64,000 nt of DNA from Phaeosaccion multiseriatum (taxonomy: Eukaryota; Ochrophyta, other classes): assembly GCA_965112735.1 (NCBI GenBank), contig OZ218953.1:2418001-2482000 (forward strand), written 5' to 3'. Position 1 is the first letter of the stretch; every line of letters begins with the position of its first letter. Under the pieces are notes generated by a model. The model worked only from the letters and a program-made list of their open reading frames with translations, was not told where the DNA came from and made no database searches. Shown piece after piece: positions 1-30,971 of the stretch. A program made the position numbers and the translations under genes.

Positions 1-2
1 AG

Positions 3-179
3 CAGGAGCAGGGAAGGCAGAAGGAGAAGAAGGTCAGCTGTCGCGCCACCTTCATCATACTCTGGGCTTTGGCGCACGCCATCCCCCTTCTTGTGCTGCT
101 GGGGCTGCTGCTGCTGGTGAACCACGCAGCTCAATCTCGTGCTCGGGTCCTGCGACTGACGAGGATGGTTCGGCTATGA
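3..179 (+). CDS. Possible 3' end of an upstream gene, hydrophobic C-terminal tail (partial)
   Basis: A reading frame is open from the left edge of the window to a TGA at 177-179. It encodes a basic stretch, then about 20 consecutive hydrophobic residues (ILWALAHAIPLLVLLGLLLL), then an Arg-rich tail. This looks like a C-terminal membrane anchor with positive residues on one side. It is short and enters from outside the window, so it could be chance or an untranslated leader of the next gene. The stop overlaps the proposed FAM221-like ATG at 176, so one of the two models may be wrong at this end. Confidence 0.3.
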   Translation, partial: QEQGRQKEKKVSCRATFIILWALAHAIPLLVLLGLLLLVNHAAQSRARVLRLTRMVRL

Positions 180-1592
180 TAGAAGTAGTGGAGTGGGTGT
201 GCACCGAGTGCAACAGGAAGTGCATCCCGGTGAGTGTGTGCTGCTAGGGAGAGGGTCGGAGCCTGAGGAGGAGGAGGAGGTGGCGAGGGCTGTGGAGGGA
301 GAGGGGGAGTGAAGCACTATTGATCCGTTTGTGTCGCTACCGACTAAGTCAGTGAGTGTTGGAGAGTGTGCGTCTCTTGCCCGCCCATCCCCTCACCGCA
401 TTGATCTCGTGCCTGCTGGCCCCTGCAATGGTGGATGCCCGAACAGATTCGCTCCGAGTCGCGCTGCATCTGCGGCCACCGCCTCAAGGACCACCTTCCC
501 AAGCCAAAGTCTCTTCGCGCTGGCCATCATCAGCAGCAGCAGCAGCACCAGCAGCAGAAGGGGCGTCGGACAAAGCCCTGGGCCTGCACCTCTGCGGGGT
601 GTGCATGTCGCAAATTCAAGTACGTACCACTACTTACTGTGGCTCATCGTTTCGGTTCACTTTCAATGACTCTCTTGCCTGCTTCGTGGCCGATGGTGGC
701 AGACGGCTAACGCGCAAGTTGCGGTCGCTATGGTGGCGCTGTACCCGGAAGGAAGCAGTGAGAAGGCCGACCCTCCCCTCTCTCTGTCTTTCTCTCTCTC
801 TTTCTTCCTAGCCATCTCTCCCCCGCTCACACACGTCTCTCTCTGCTCTCTCTCTCTCACACATACATGTCTTTCTCTCTTTTTCTTCCTCGCCATCTCT
901 CTCACACGCGTGTCTCTCTCCCTCTCTCTCTCTTTCACACAAACACATCTCCCTCTCGCTCTCTCCCTCCCTCCCTCTCTCCCCCCTCTCTCGTTCCTTC
1001 TCACTCTCCCCCTCGCACACAAACAGGTATATAGTGGCGGAAGGAGCGTGGATCCTTCGCTGCCGGTGTAAGCACAAACACACCGATCACGACCCCAACC
1101 CGCCCCACTTGTGCCGCAAGCCGCAATGCACCACCTGCGAGGGCTTCGACTCGCCATGGGTCTGCAACTGCAACCACCCTTGGGCCTCGCACGTGCAGGT
1201 GAGTAGCGTGGCGGGGATGGCAGTGAATGGCAGGGGCGTGCCGTGGAAATCGAACCGAGAGTGGAGCGAGAGAGAGAGAGCCTGGAGAAGGGCGGAGAGA
1301 GAGAGCATCCCTGCATGCTTTTTCTTCTACGACGTGCTTAACTTGCTTGCTTGCCTTCTGACTGCTCCTCTTGTATCACTGCACTCGCCCACCCGCGTGA
1401 TACTTACTTCCATCCACTTCCATCCTCATCCTCGTCTGTCTATGCTATGCCTGCTCACCTCTCGAGCAGAAATTTGTGAAGAAGCCGCGCAGCTCCTCCT
1501 TCTTTTCAGAGGCGGACCTGTCTGACTTGGGCGGGGTGGTGGCCAGAACAGACCTGCAGGAGGCCCCTCTGGGGCTGCGCGGCAACACATGA
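176..1592 (+). CDS. FAM221-like Cys/His-rich protein
   Basis: Four exons fit with correct phase: 176-229, 447-619, 1027-1198 and 1470-1592 (about 173 residues). The product is rich in paired Cys and His: CTECNRKC, then CICGH, CTSAGCACRKF, then AEGAWILRCRCKHKHTDHD, CRKPQCTTC and PWVCNCNHPWASH. The core 'AEGAWILRCRCKH ... PWVCNC.HPW..H' is the signature of the FAM221A/B family, whose function is poorly known; metal binding by the Cys/His clusters is an inference. The junction 619/1027 restores F-K-Y-I-V-A-E-G across an intron filled with CTCT and CACA repeats. The ATG at 176 is the first in frame, but the frame is open further upstream, so an earlier start or exon is possible. The C-terminal 40 residues are Ser-rich and not conserved-looking. 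Confidence 0.75.
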
Positions 1593-1785
1593 TGGGCGAG
1601 CGAGTCTTTCGAGTGCATCAAAGTCCATCCCATCCGGCACTTATCATAAAAAGGCCGAAAAAGGCCGAAAAAGGCCGAGTGTAATTATATCATTTTCATG
1701 ATTGATGGATTAATTGTATAAAGTACCCACATGTAAGTTGACACGAGGCCGACCACCCCTCACCCACCCCCCCCTTTTACTACTT
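1593..1785. other. Convergent 3' space with three AAAAAGGCCG copies
   Basis: This is the space between the ends of the FAM221-like and EML-like genes, which point at each other. It contains three adjacent copies of the 10-mer AAAAAGGCCG around 1648-1679, followed by an AT-rich stretch with ATTGATGGATTAATTG. No gene is seen. The AT-rich part could serve 3' end formation of one or both genes (inference). Confidence 0.4.
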
Positions 1786-21801
<20,016 letters not shown>

Positions 21802-22116
21802 CTTGGCTAACGGCCCCTGAGGGCTCGGGTGCTGGACCCGGGGTGAGCAAATTGGGCTGAGCGATGAGCGATCCGTTAAAATTTAAATTTGTCCGATCTG
21901 TCGGTTGTCCCCACACCAAAATAAAGAAGGCTTCAAGGCCTGTCACCTCGGCCTACTCGCAATCCAGCCTCTTCGCCTTAGCTTAGGGCTGCAGCAAAGC
22001 AGTCGGGAGGAGGGTGGTACAGTTTGGAGAAAAGAGGAGGGTGGACTGGAGTTGAGAGCGCAGCAAAGCAGTCGGGAGGGGTGCGTGGCGTTTCCTTGAA
22101 AGAAAAGAAGAGGGCA
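21802..22116. promoter_or_regulatory. Shared divergent promoter region, EML-like and TSUP genes
   Basis: This 315-bp space separates two start codons pointing away from each other. It contains the AT-rich palindrome AAATTTAAATTT near 21880 and, on the TSUP side, a direct duplication of GCAGCAAAGCAGTCGGGAGG (22 kb, two copies about 78 bp apart). Promoter function is inferred from position only; no TATA-like element is convincing. Confidence 0.4.
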
Positions 22117-23874
22117 ATGAGTCTGAGTGCTCCCGTGGAGGGAGAGTTACTGAGGATGGAGGAAGAGGTGGAGGCAGATGGGCAACAGCCGAGTCTCTTC
22201 AGCACCTCCGAGAGCAACAGCAGCAACAGTGCAGCCTCTATCACGCTTCAGCACAAGAGGAGGGCAAGGGTGGTGATGGAACGAAGAAACAGCATGGAGC
22301 CCGGGCGGCGACGCCCCGTCCTCTCCCAGGCCATGGCTGTGTGGTGCGTAAAGTACTTTTGGGAAGGCCAGAGCCTGCAGACGAAGGTTGAGAGCGCGAA
22401 GGCCGACCCTAACGCCTCCTGGGTGGCGCGCCACCGCCGCCTCGTGGCCATGTGCCTCCCTGCGTTCCTCGCCCACGTCGGCTGGTGGGCCTACATGTTC
22501 TCTAAGCAGCGTGCTGGCGGTGTTTGGAGTGTATTCTCCGAGACCTCTGGGGAGAACGACATCCCCAACTGGTACCTCACGGTGACCATGGTGTTTGGGT
22601 CCATGGTGGCCGGCGCGACGAGCGAGGGCGGGGCGGCTGTGGCGTTTCCCGTCATGACACTGCTCTTCGGTATCGCACCGGGCACCGCGAGGGACTTTAG
22701 TTACATGATCCAGGTAGATGCATGCATGACTTTCGCTGTTGCACTTTCACGCAAGGCCTAGAGCAGCCCTGTCAACCACCGTCTCTCTTGCTGCTCCTTT
22801 CCTCCCTCTCTGTATTCATTCACTCACAATTTATTTTGTATTGTTCATCACGCTTCCTCCTCCCCCCCCCTTCCTCCTCTCTCTCCCTCCTTCCCGCAGA
22901 GCGCCGGCATGACGGCGGCGTCCCTCACCATTCTCATCATGGGGATCCGCATCGAGAAGCGCGCTCTGCTGTATGGCACCATAGGAGGGGCGGCGGGCAT
23001 CGTCTTTGGGCTGGAGCAAGTGGCCCCCCGCCTAACGCCTCCGTATTCCAAAATGTACTTTGTGTGCATCTGGGCCGCCTTTGCCGTGAGCCTGTACTGG
23101 CTCAACAAGCTGCACGATCGCCCGGTCTTCGATGGCCTCCCCGGCTGGCAGGGTCGCGCGACCAACCTCTTCACCAAAAGCAACTGGTGGAGAGGCCTCG
23201 TGCTGCTCTCCTTTGGCTTTCTGGGGGGAATCTTTAGCGCCATGAGCGGTAGCGGACTCGACATTTGCTCCTTCGCCTGCCTCACCCTGCTCTTCCGCGT
23301 GTCTGAGAAAATCGCCACCCCGACAAGTGTGCTCCTCATGGCCGGAAACACCATGATCGGCTTCGCTTACCGCGAGTTTGGCATGGAGGGAGGCATCGCC
23401 AACGACGCCTGGAGCTTCTTTGTGGTGTGTGTGCCTGTGGTGGTTATGGGGGCCCCCCTGGGTGCGCTCGTGGGCAGTCACTTCCACCGCCTCGTTCTCG
23501 CCGCGGCCATCTACGTGACGGATCTGGCGCAGCTTGTGGGTGCGTTGGTGGTGGTAAGGCCATGGAGCAGTCGCAATACTGACACGCCCATACACCTGAC
23601 CGTCACGAGCGCGGCCATCCTAGTGGGGGGAGCGCTATTCTTCGGTTTGCTCGCCAAGGCGGGACAGAGGCTTTTGGTTGCGGTGGAAAGGGACGAGCCA
23701 CAGCAGCAGCAGTTGGTGATACAGCAGCAGGAGGGGCGGAGGCGACGATCAAGCGACGATGACCTAAAGGATTGTGTAGGACCCTCGGAAGGGTGGTATT
23801 GTGTTGGCGACAGGGACAAGGCTGACAGCGAGGCAGTCAGAGAGGCAGTCAGCGAGGCAGTCGAATCGGGATGA
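22117..23874 (+). CDS. TSUP/TauE-SafE-type membrane transporter
   Basis: Two exons, 22117-22713 and 22900-23874, join in phase 0 and give 523 residues. After a Ser/Arg-rich cytosolic N-terminus there are about eight or more hydrophobic segments. Features include W..T..MV.G.M.AGATSEGGAAVAFPVMTLLFG in the first half and LLSFGFLGGIFSAMSGSGLDI in the second. These two related halves, each with a Gly-rich 'GG.FS...G.G' turn, fit the TSUP (sulfite exporter TauE/SafE) family of anion carriers; the substrate cannot be told. The C-terminal tail is charged, with Q-rich and SEAVREAVSEAVESG repeats. The tail carries one copy of the interspersed TTGGTGATACAG motif, read as L-V-I-Q. The start is the first in-frame ATG; an upstream open frame lacks one. 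Confidence 0.8.
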
Positions 23875-24364
23875 TGGTCGGGTGTAACCACTCCTATCCA
23901 GCCCATCAAGGGAACCATGACCACCAATGCAGCAAAGCTTGGGCGGACACGAAACATCCCTCTTGAGGTGTGCTTGCACCTGGGCGGGCCCACCGTACCT
24001 TCTCTCGGTCTTGGGTTGGGCAGGGAATGCTTGGAGGTTGCCTTCGCCCCCCCCCAACAGGAAGGGAAAGTGTAGGATCGCTCCCAGGGATTGGGTTGAC
24101 AAACAGCTCCCTGCTCACGTGCTCGCGTCGTGGACGGACAGTAGGCAGTAGGTCGGTCGTGTTGAAAGACACAACCTGTTGGTGTTTTCATTGGTTTTAT
24201 TGGCTGATACTCCGCAGTAATAGTTGGGAAGTAAATGTAAGACAAACCAGCGGAGAGGAAGGAAGTAAGGCAAGCAGCCTTGAGCCATACGCAGTGGAAT
24301 GGCACCGCTCTGGAGTACGCAGCCTTGTAGAGAACATCATCATGAACTGTTGCGCACTCATTTT
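23875..24364. other. Convergent intergenic region, no gene seen
   Basis: 490 bases between the TSUP stop and the end of the ankyrin-pseudokinase remnant. There is a short AT-rich stretch near 24180-24240 and TTTTTTAAAATTTAAATTCATGG at the right end, which overlaps the last codons of the remnant. Frames here have no recognisable domain. Confidence 0.4.
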
Positions 24365-27300
24365 TTAAAATTTAAATTCATGGAATACCCCCACAGCCTC
24401 CAAAGCCAGAGCAGGACGCATGTCGAGCAGGGTCTTGCGCAGCTCAGAGAAGGTGGGACGGTTCACCGCCTTGTCTGCCCAGCAGCGCTGCATCACGGCA
24501 CTATAGACGGCCTCTGGGCAGCCCTCTGGCCTCTTGAGACGGAGGCCTTGCTCGCACACCCGCTCGGCCACCATCTCATCGTCCGGGGTGGTCACAAATG
24601 GCTTCAGGCTGTAGGTCCATATCTCGCACAGCACCACCCCAAACGCCCATACGTCGGACTTCTCGCTGAACCTGCCCCTCAGCAGGGCTTCCTTGGACAG
24701 CCAGCGCTGGGCTCCGGTCTGCCCTGGTACAGAGGAAGCGAAGTAGTCCGTCAACTTGTCGAGCACCTTCGCAGGGTCGTGCGCGTCCCAGCCGTACACG
24801 AGGACGCTCCGTGCGGCGAGACTGCCGTGAACCAGCCCCTCATTGACCAAGTGCTCCATCCCCTTTCGCACCTGCATCGCCACCTCCAGCAGCACCTCGT
24901 CTGAGGCACATGCGTCGTCTCGCTCCTCCATCTCCCGCAGCACCACCCAAGAGCGAGCCGTGCGGGGCCAGCTCATGCACCAAGTAAACCCCCTCGCCCA
25001 TCAAAGTCCCCTCCTCCCCGTCAAGGTCGTCCTCCAGTCGGGCGTGTATCTCCCCCAGCAGCGGCACCAAGTGAGTGTTGCGGCCCAGCCGAAGCAGCGC
25101 CTCCTCCGACCGCAGTTTGGCTTTGGAGGGCACGGCGATCACGCTCGCGTCGCGGCCCTCCCACCTTGCCCAGTACTCCACAGCTGCCCCCCGCCGTGGT
25201 CGTGGGCCAAGGCCCCTACTTCCACCGCACGCTTTGACGGACAGAGCTGCTGCGGTGACATGGACGACACACTCACCGCATGAGAGGGTGTGGTGTTGGT
25301 GCTGGAGGTGTTGGGGGCAGCCGGGGAGGGAGAGGGCGGAGGCGCCGTCTCGAGTGGAGGGGAGCCGACTGAAAGGGACACTGCAGACATCGCTGAGGAC
25401 TGGGCCGCCGCTGCTGGTCCTTGTTGGGGTACCCACGGAGACCCACTGGAGGACCCATCAGAGGGAAGCCGCGATGGGGACAGAGCACCTCGCTCTCCTT
25501 CTCCTGTGGTGGCTGTTGGTGTCGCTGCTGCTGCTACTCTTTCTCCTCCTGCTGCTGCTGCTCCTCCTCCTCCTCCTCCACCTCCTCTTCCTGCTCCTCC
25601 TCCTCCAGTTTCTGGTACTGCTACAGTTGTACTGCTGATGCAGGTGCTGCTGGCATTGTTGGTCCTTCGCCGCATGCTCGTCCTACTTCTACTCCTCCTC
25701 CTCCTCCTCGTCGTCGTCGTTGTCGTCCAGCTTCTGGTACCGCTGCCTCTGCTTCTCCTTCTCCTTCTGCCGCTTCTGCTTCTCCTCCTGCTGCTTCCAC
25801 GGCCGCTCCAGCGCCTGCCGTTCGATTCTTCTTCCTCCGCCGGCGCCGCGAAGCCGCGGAGGGTGGCCTAGGCGAAGGGCGGGAGCAGGGACAGCAGAGA
25901 CGAGGAGGAGGAGGCGTGGCCAGAGGGCGTAGCAGGTCGTAGTAGCCCATCACGGCAATCCGCCCCATGCTCGAGCAGGAGCTTGACCACATTGAGATTG
26001 CGCCCTTCCTGCACGGCAGCGAGCAGCGGTACCAACCGTCCACATGGGGGGTATCCACCTTGACCCCGTGTGCAAGCAAGAGCTCCGCAGTCTCCGAGTG
26101 CCCGAGTCCCGCCGCCGAAAAGAGTGCCGTGCGATTTTCAACATCCTTGGCTTTGATATATCTGCTCCTTCGTCAAACAAGAACCGAATCACGTCGCAGC
26201 CTCGGTTTCTGCGCACGGTCAAAGGGAGGGGAGTCAGATTCCCCCCGCCACGGATACCCACGTCCATTCCCCGGAGTCGGAGAAGTTTCGCTGTGCCACA
26301 GAGCCCAGCGGCGACAGCATGATGCAAGAGAGAATCACCTCGACTGTCCTGTGCGTACAGATCTGCTCCTGTGTCCAGCAAAAACTCCGCCACTTGCTCG
26401 TGACCACTACGCATAGCAAGGAAGACCGGGGTTACTTCCAAATGACATTCGTCCATCCTCGCCTCCAGGTCCGCACCGTTCGTGTTCACCAGAAGCTTGA
26501 CCAAAAAAGGCCCCAGCGGTATTCGCCCATCACACAAAGGGCTGTTGCAGTGCCTGTTTTAAGGGAATCGGTGCATTTACATCGGAGCCAGCCGAGACAA
26601 GAAGGGCGGCGACCGCAGTGTGTCCACGGCCAAAAGCAAGTTGAAAGCACTTATATCCCAACTATCGAGCGCCTCTACATCCGCCCCGGCCTCAAGAAGA
26701 AGTTCGGCAACCCCAGGGTGTCCCTCCAAAGCAGCGAAATGGAGGGGCGTGGCGTTCTTGCCATCGGAGCCACTCACATTCGACCTCGGCCAAAACAGCA
26801 GTCTGACTGCCTCACAGTGCCCGAGATGAGCAGCAAGACGCAAACGATCCTGCTTCTGTCAACAGAAGCCTCGTCATTTCAGAGTTTCCCTCCATAGCTA
26901 GCGGAGCAGTGCAGCGCTGTACGATGCCCAAGGCCATGGGCATTCACGTCCGCGCCGCGCTCCAAGAGCAGCGAGCACGCCGCAGTCAGTCCTCTCGCAG
27001 TAGAGATGCAGAGCGCGGCCCATCCTTCGGTGCCTCTGAAGTCAACGTTGGCGGCGTGCTCCAAGAGGAGCCACCTCCAGGTTGTCATCCGCAACGGCCC
27101 ACTGCAAGAACGACAGCTCGTGGGGGGGTGTCCCGGTGAGATAGGTTCTCGCCTGCTCTGCCAAGTTCTCCTTCTCAGACGCGTCCTTCCCCAGTGCTAG
27201 ACAAAGCTCCAAAAGCTCCATCTGCTCCCGCGATATGTCCAGTTCTGCGGCCACGAGACACGCGGATAGGAAGGAGGGATCCGAGGGGGAGAGAGAGAGA

Positions 27301-27423
27301 GAATGAGTCGAATGCCTGCGTGCCTAAGAAAGAAAGAAAAGAGCAAAGCTCACCTTCATCATCCAATCGACCCCTCAGCTCTTCCCACGCTTTTGTAGGA
27401 CTCGCCATGGGCAGATCCCCCAT
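24365..27423 (-). pseudogene. Ankyrin-repeat tyrosine-kinase-like pseudokinase, multiply frameshifted
   Basis: A plausible first exon runs 27423-27354 (start MGDLPMASPTK) with an acceptor before 27244 in phase. Then come about eight ankyrin repeats (for example TPLHFAALEGHPGVAELLLE and ADLYAQDSRGDSLLHHA), a low-complexity linker and a kinase-like domain ending FSEKSDVWAFGVVLCEIW...NRPTFSEL. The reading frame changes at least six times between neighbouring half-repeats with no room for introns: near 27073, 26893, 26835, 26660, 26540, 26130 and 24950. At 24950 one extra base in a GGG run separates LVHELAPHGSL from VVLREMEERDD. The kinase motifs are also degenerate: HRDLAARN reads HGSLAARS (catalytic Asp to Ser), DFG reads DYF, APE reads SKE. 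So even a repaired frame would give a pseudokinase. Sequencing error is an alternative for single indels, but surrounding genes show none. Confidence 0.7.
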
Positions 27424-27506
27424 GGAGAGAACAAAGGTTGGGATCCGAAGGGCCAAACTGAGTGATAAGATATGATGTGAGAACAACATGATCACAGGGG
27501 AAGCTA
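27424..27506. promoter_or_regulatory. Short divergent intergenic space upstream of TRM10 gene
   Basis: 83 bases separate the ATG of the ankyrin-pseudokinase remnant from the TRM10 ATG on the other strand. It is moderately AT-rich, with GATAAGATATGATG. If the remnant is silent, this space probably still serves the TRM10 gene. Confidence 0.35.
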
Positions 27507-30295
27507 ATGAAATTGATGGAAAGGGAGCAGAAGGCACCAGATGAGAAGCGACAAAAGACAGCGAGAGATCAAAGGATGGAAACGACCTCGAGGGAGACGA
27601 TTGTTGAACTCTTGAGTGGCCTTGTGGACTCGGTGCCGGGCAGGTTGGCAGCCGAGGAGCGAGGAGAAGTGACCATGGCTCAGATGACAAAGAGCAGCAT
27701 GAAAAAGCAACTCAAGTGGGTCCGAAAGAAGGCCAATGCAAAGGCTTTCAGAAAGGAGAGGAGGAAGCGCGAAGGGATCAAACAGAGGTGCGTGAAGCGG
27801 GGCTACCGTGAGGAGGAGGAGAGGATAAAGCAGCATGGCAACTTTACTTTGTTTTTTGTATTTTGCTCGTGCATCCACGGTTTTCCCAACCAGGGAGAGG
27901 AAAGAACTGATTGGGGAGGATGAGTACAAGGCACAAGAAAGAGCTGCCGCCCAGAAGCTGAAAGGTAGGGAGGGGTCTGTTTACCTAAGAGAGCCGGTGC
28001 ATTGTTGAAGCGATGTTCACTTGTTGCCTCAGGTGTGGAGAGGGGGGAGAAGGGAGAAGGCATTGTCCTGCCGTGGTCTGCAAGCCCCTTTGCGTTGACC
28101 ATACGTGAATCTGAATACAGACACTTGCCGCGCACGCCCCTGTACACAGATGGAGACGCCCGCATCATTGAGGCTCTGAAGGGAGACGCAGGCACCTGCC
28201 CGCCCGCAATGAGGGTCGCCATCGACTTGTCCTTCAAAGATGTGAGCCTTGCGTTGGTGGTACAGCTGCTGAGGGTACATGTACTTGCTGTCATCGGGCC
28301 TTTTCTCCTTCCTCCTGGCCTCACCACCTTCCCATGTGCCGTCTGCCTTCTCTACCGTTGCTGCTGCTGCTGCTGCTGCTCAAGAATACGAGTCAGGAGT
28401 TCAATTCCTTGATGAAGCAGCTGAACTACACCTACGCGGCCATGCGGCGGTGCAGCATTCCCGTTAGCCTCTACTTGTGCTCATATGCGGGAGCGGTGCG
28501 TGAGCCATGGGCAGGAGAGGTTCGGGTTGGGGCAGGGGGGGGGACTCACTGACCGCACTGACATCCCGCAAAGTGAGGACCAGGCGCCTGATGATCTGCT
28601 GCCCTTCCGCTCCTCGTTCCGTTCTTTTCGTTTCCATCGTTTCTTTTGCCGCAGGCAAAGGATCAGTGTAGCAAATTCAACGTGGACAGGCGAGTATCTG
28701 AGTATTGCGGATTGAACAAAAGGCTCTACTACTTTCTCGCGGAGAAGCGAGACTAGTCCAGGTCGAAGAAAGGCGTTGCACCGCCATGTGATCCGGTTTG
28801 GCATGTCTGCTCACCATTCTACCTGCCTCATCCTTCCTACCTACCCACCTGTCTACCTACCTACCAACCTACTGCAGGTGGAACATAGGCAGATTGGCCC
28901 CCCATGTGTCGGAGGCCTTTGACAAGAGCAGTCTCGTGTACCTCAGTCCGGACAGCGAACACGTGCTGGAGGAGGTCACTCCCGACAAGGTCTACGTCAT
29001 CGGTGGAATCGTCGATAGGTGAGGGAGGGCTTAGTTTAAACTATGCTGTGCTCACGAGCTCTACAGGGGGTTTAGAGAATACTCCACTGGCTCTGTGCCA
29101 ATGTGTGAAGCCTCCTATTGTCCTTGTAGCCTGCCCGGCTTGCTTGCTTGCTTGCTTGCTTGCTTGCATACTTGCTTTGCAGCGGCAGAGTATGAGGGAG
29201 GGTATGCGCTGCGAGGGCCGGGACAGATGGCGGTCTGTGAGGCTGAGACAGAGAGGGCCAGAGTACTCCTCTCTCTCACACACACAACACACACTCACTC
29301 ACTCACTCACTCACTCACTCGTTCTTTTTTATTTGTATCCCCTCTCCTCTCTCTCTATCTCTCTCCCCCTTCCCCCCTCTCTTCGTCTCGTGTCTTTTTT
29401 GTCTCTCTGTCCCTCTCTCTGTCACCCCCATCACCTCTCTCTCTCACACTCACTCACCCACTCACTCACTCCCTGTCTCACTCCCCCCCTCCAAGGTCAA
29501 GTCATGGGCATAATTTCTCTGTGCTCGGTGTGTCTCACTATTTCGTTGTCCTTGCCCACCCCCCCGTACAAATATTCCGCGGCCGTGTATTTGCCGTGTC
29601 AGGAGCAAAAAGACGGGTATGACAAAGAACGCAGCCGCCAAGGTCGGCATCACCACGGCAAGGCTGCCGCTTCCGTCCAAGGTGGTGAGTAGGAGGTGGA
29701 GACTGTTTCTGTTTCAGTTTCAGTTTCAGTTTATCGAACCTTGTGCTGCGTCCCGCCGAGGAGGACACTGGTTATATGGTACTGTGCAGGAGATCGAAGC
29801 TACTACACGACCCTTCCACCCACACCCATCACAAACAACTCCTATCGAACGCTCCTGCCTCCCTTTTCCATTGTGCCGCCCCGCCTTCCTCGGAACCGTG
29901 CTTACCTCCGTGCTCTGCTCTCCTCCTCCTCCTCCTCCTCCTCCTCCTCCTCCTCCTCAAAGAGAGACCGCGTGCTGAACATCGACACGGCCATTATCAT
30001 GCTCATGCGCAGGGCAGAGGGCAAGGACTGGGCGGAGGTGGTCGAGGGGGTGGTGCCGATGCGCAAGATGCTGCCTCATGGCACCCCATCCAGGAGGCGC
30101 CCTCTGAAGAAGGCCAAGCTAGAAACCGAAGTAGCAGCCGCAGCACCGGTAGTAGCAACAGTAGCAACAGTGGCAGCGGCAACAGAAGAAGCAAATCCGC
30201 TTGACTCAACAGCATCCGGTGCTCCATCCGGGGAAGAGCCCAAGACAGCAGGAGCAGAAGCAGGAGCAGAAGCAACAGAAACGAGGTTCGCTTGA
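27507..30295 (+). CDS. TRM10: tRNA (guanine-N1-)-methyltransferase, TRM10 family
   Basis: Eight exons keep phase: 27507-27787, 27894-27964, 28033-28241, 28385-28495, 28655-28689, 28878-29018, 29603-29684, 29963-30295 (about 420 residues). An N-terminal Lys/Arg-rich helix (KKQLKWVRKKANAKAFRKERR) is typical of the family. The SPOUT-type core follows: RVAIDLSFKD, then SQEFNSLMKQLNYTYAAMRR, WNIGRLAPHV, LVYLSPDSEHVL, VYVIGGIVDR (GG.VDR binds S-adenosylmethionine), GITTARLPL, VLNIDTAIIMLM and DWAEVVEGVVP. TRM10 enzymes methylate N1 of purine 9 in tRNA. The C-terminal tail is Ala/Glu-rich low complexity. Exon 5 (35 bp) ends at CAG with GCGAGT after it, so its intron appears to be GC-AG. The exon 7 end could be three bases earlier. 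The intron before exon 8 ends in a CTC repeat used as polypyrimidine tract. Confidence 0.9.
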
Positions 30296-30971
30296 CTCAG
30301 CAGCCTCCTTGAAAGAGGCTGGTGGAAGTGGTCGTATCGGGGAGAGGGTGAATATGAAGGAACTTTGGGTATAGCCCTCCTTCCTTCTCGGGCGATAAGT
30401 TCAGAGACTATTGAGTACATTTTTCAGCTCTTTTACTGACTGTACAGTTTGTGACACACACTCTTGTGCTACCTTTCAAAACCGGGGCGTGCCCGAATGA
30501 ATACACACGAGGGGTCAAGGGGAAAACCCATCAAGCACCATCTCCCCATCTCCCATGACCATGTACGCTTGGACTGACGCTGTGGTGCGCCGTAGTCGCA
30601 TCGCACTGGGTCGCAATCTCTTCCTCCATCTATCCCTCACATACACACTATACATACCCCAACACCATCAACAAACACAATACTTCTACATCGCAACAAA
30701 ACCTTTCCCCGTACGCACACCCCGCTTCAGACGTCGTGGGGAGGTTGAGGCGTTACGTGGTGACTAAACAAAACATATACAAAAAGACGTCCCATGTCGG
30801 TACCGTGCGACGAGAGAAGCGCAGTGGCGCCCACGAAGCGAAGCCAAGTAGACATCGGCCGCTCGTGGTCAGTCAGACCGCCCGCTTCCTCCCTCGGTCC
30901 TCTCTGCGCGAGCAGCAGCAGACGGCAGCAGATACTGTCTCGGCTGGCTCGCTCACTCACTCACGTCATCA
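30296..30971. other. Convergent intergenic region, no gene seen
   Basis: 676 bases between the TRM10 stop and the stop of the bZIP-PAS gene, both genes ending here. It is more AT-rich than its surroundings around 30600-30790 (CACAATACTTCTACATCG). No frame shows a recognisable domain. It probably holds the two 3' untranslated regions. Confidence 0.4.

Noticed and set aside
22024-22116. Earlier start for the TSUP protein
   Set aside because: The open frame upstream has no ATG (it begins at TTG); 22117 is the first ATG in frame.
24365-24976. Active tyrosine-kinase-like domain
   Set aside because: Catalytic Asp of HRD is Ser and DFG/APE are altered; the upstream frame is broken.
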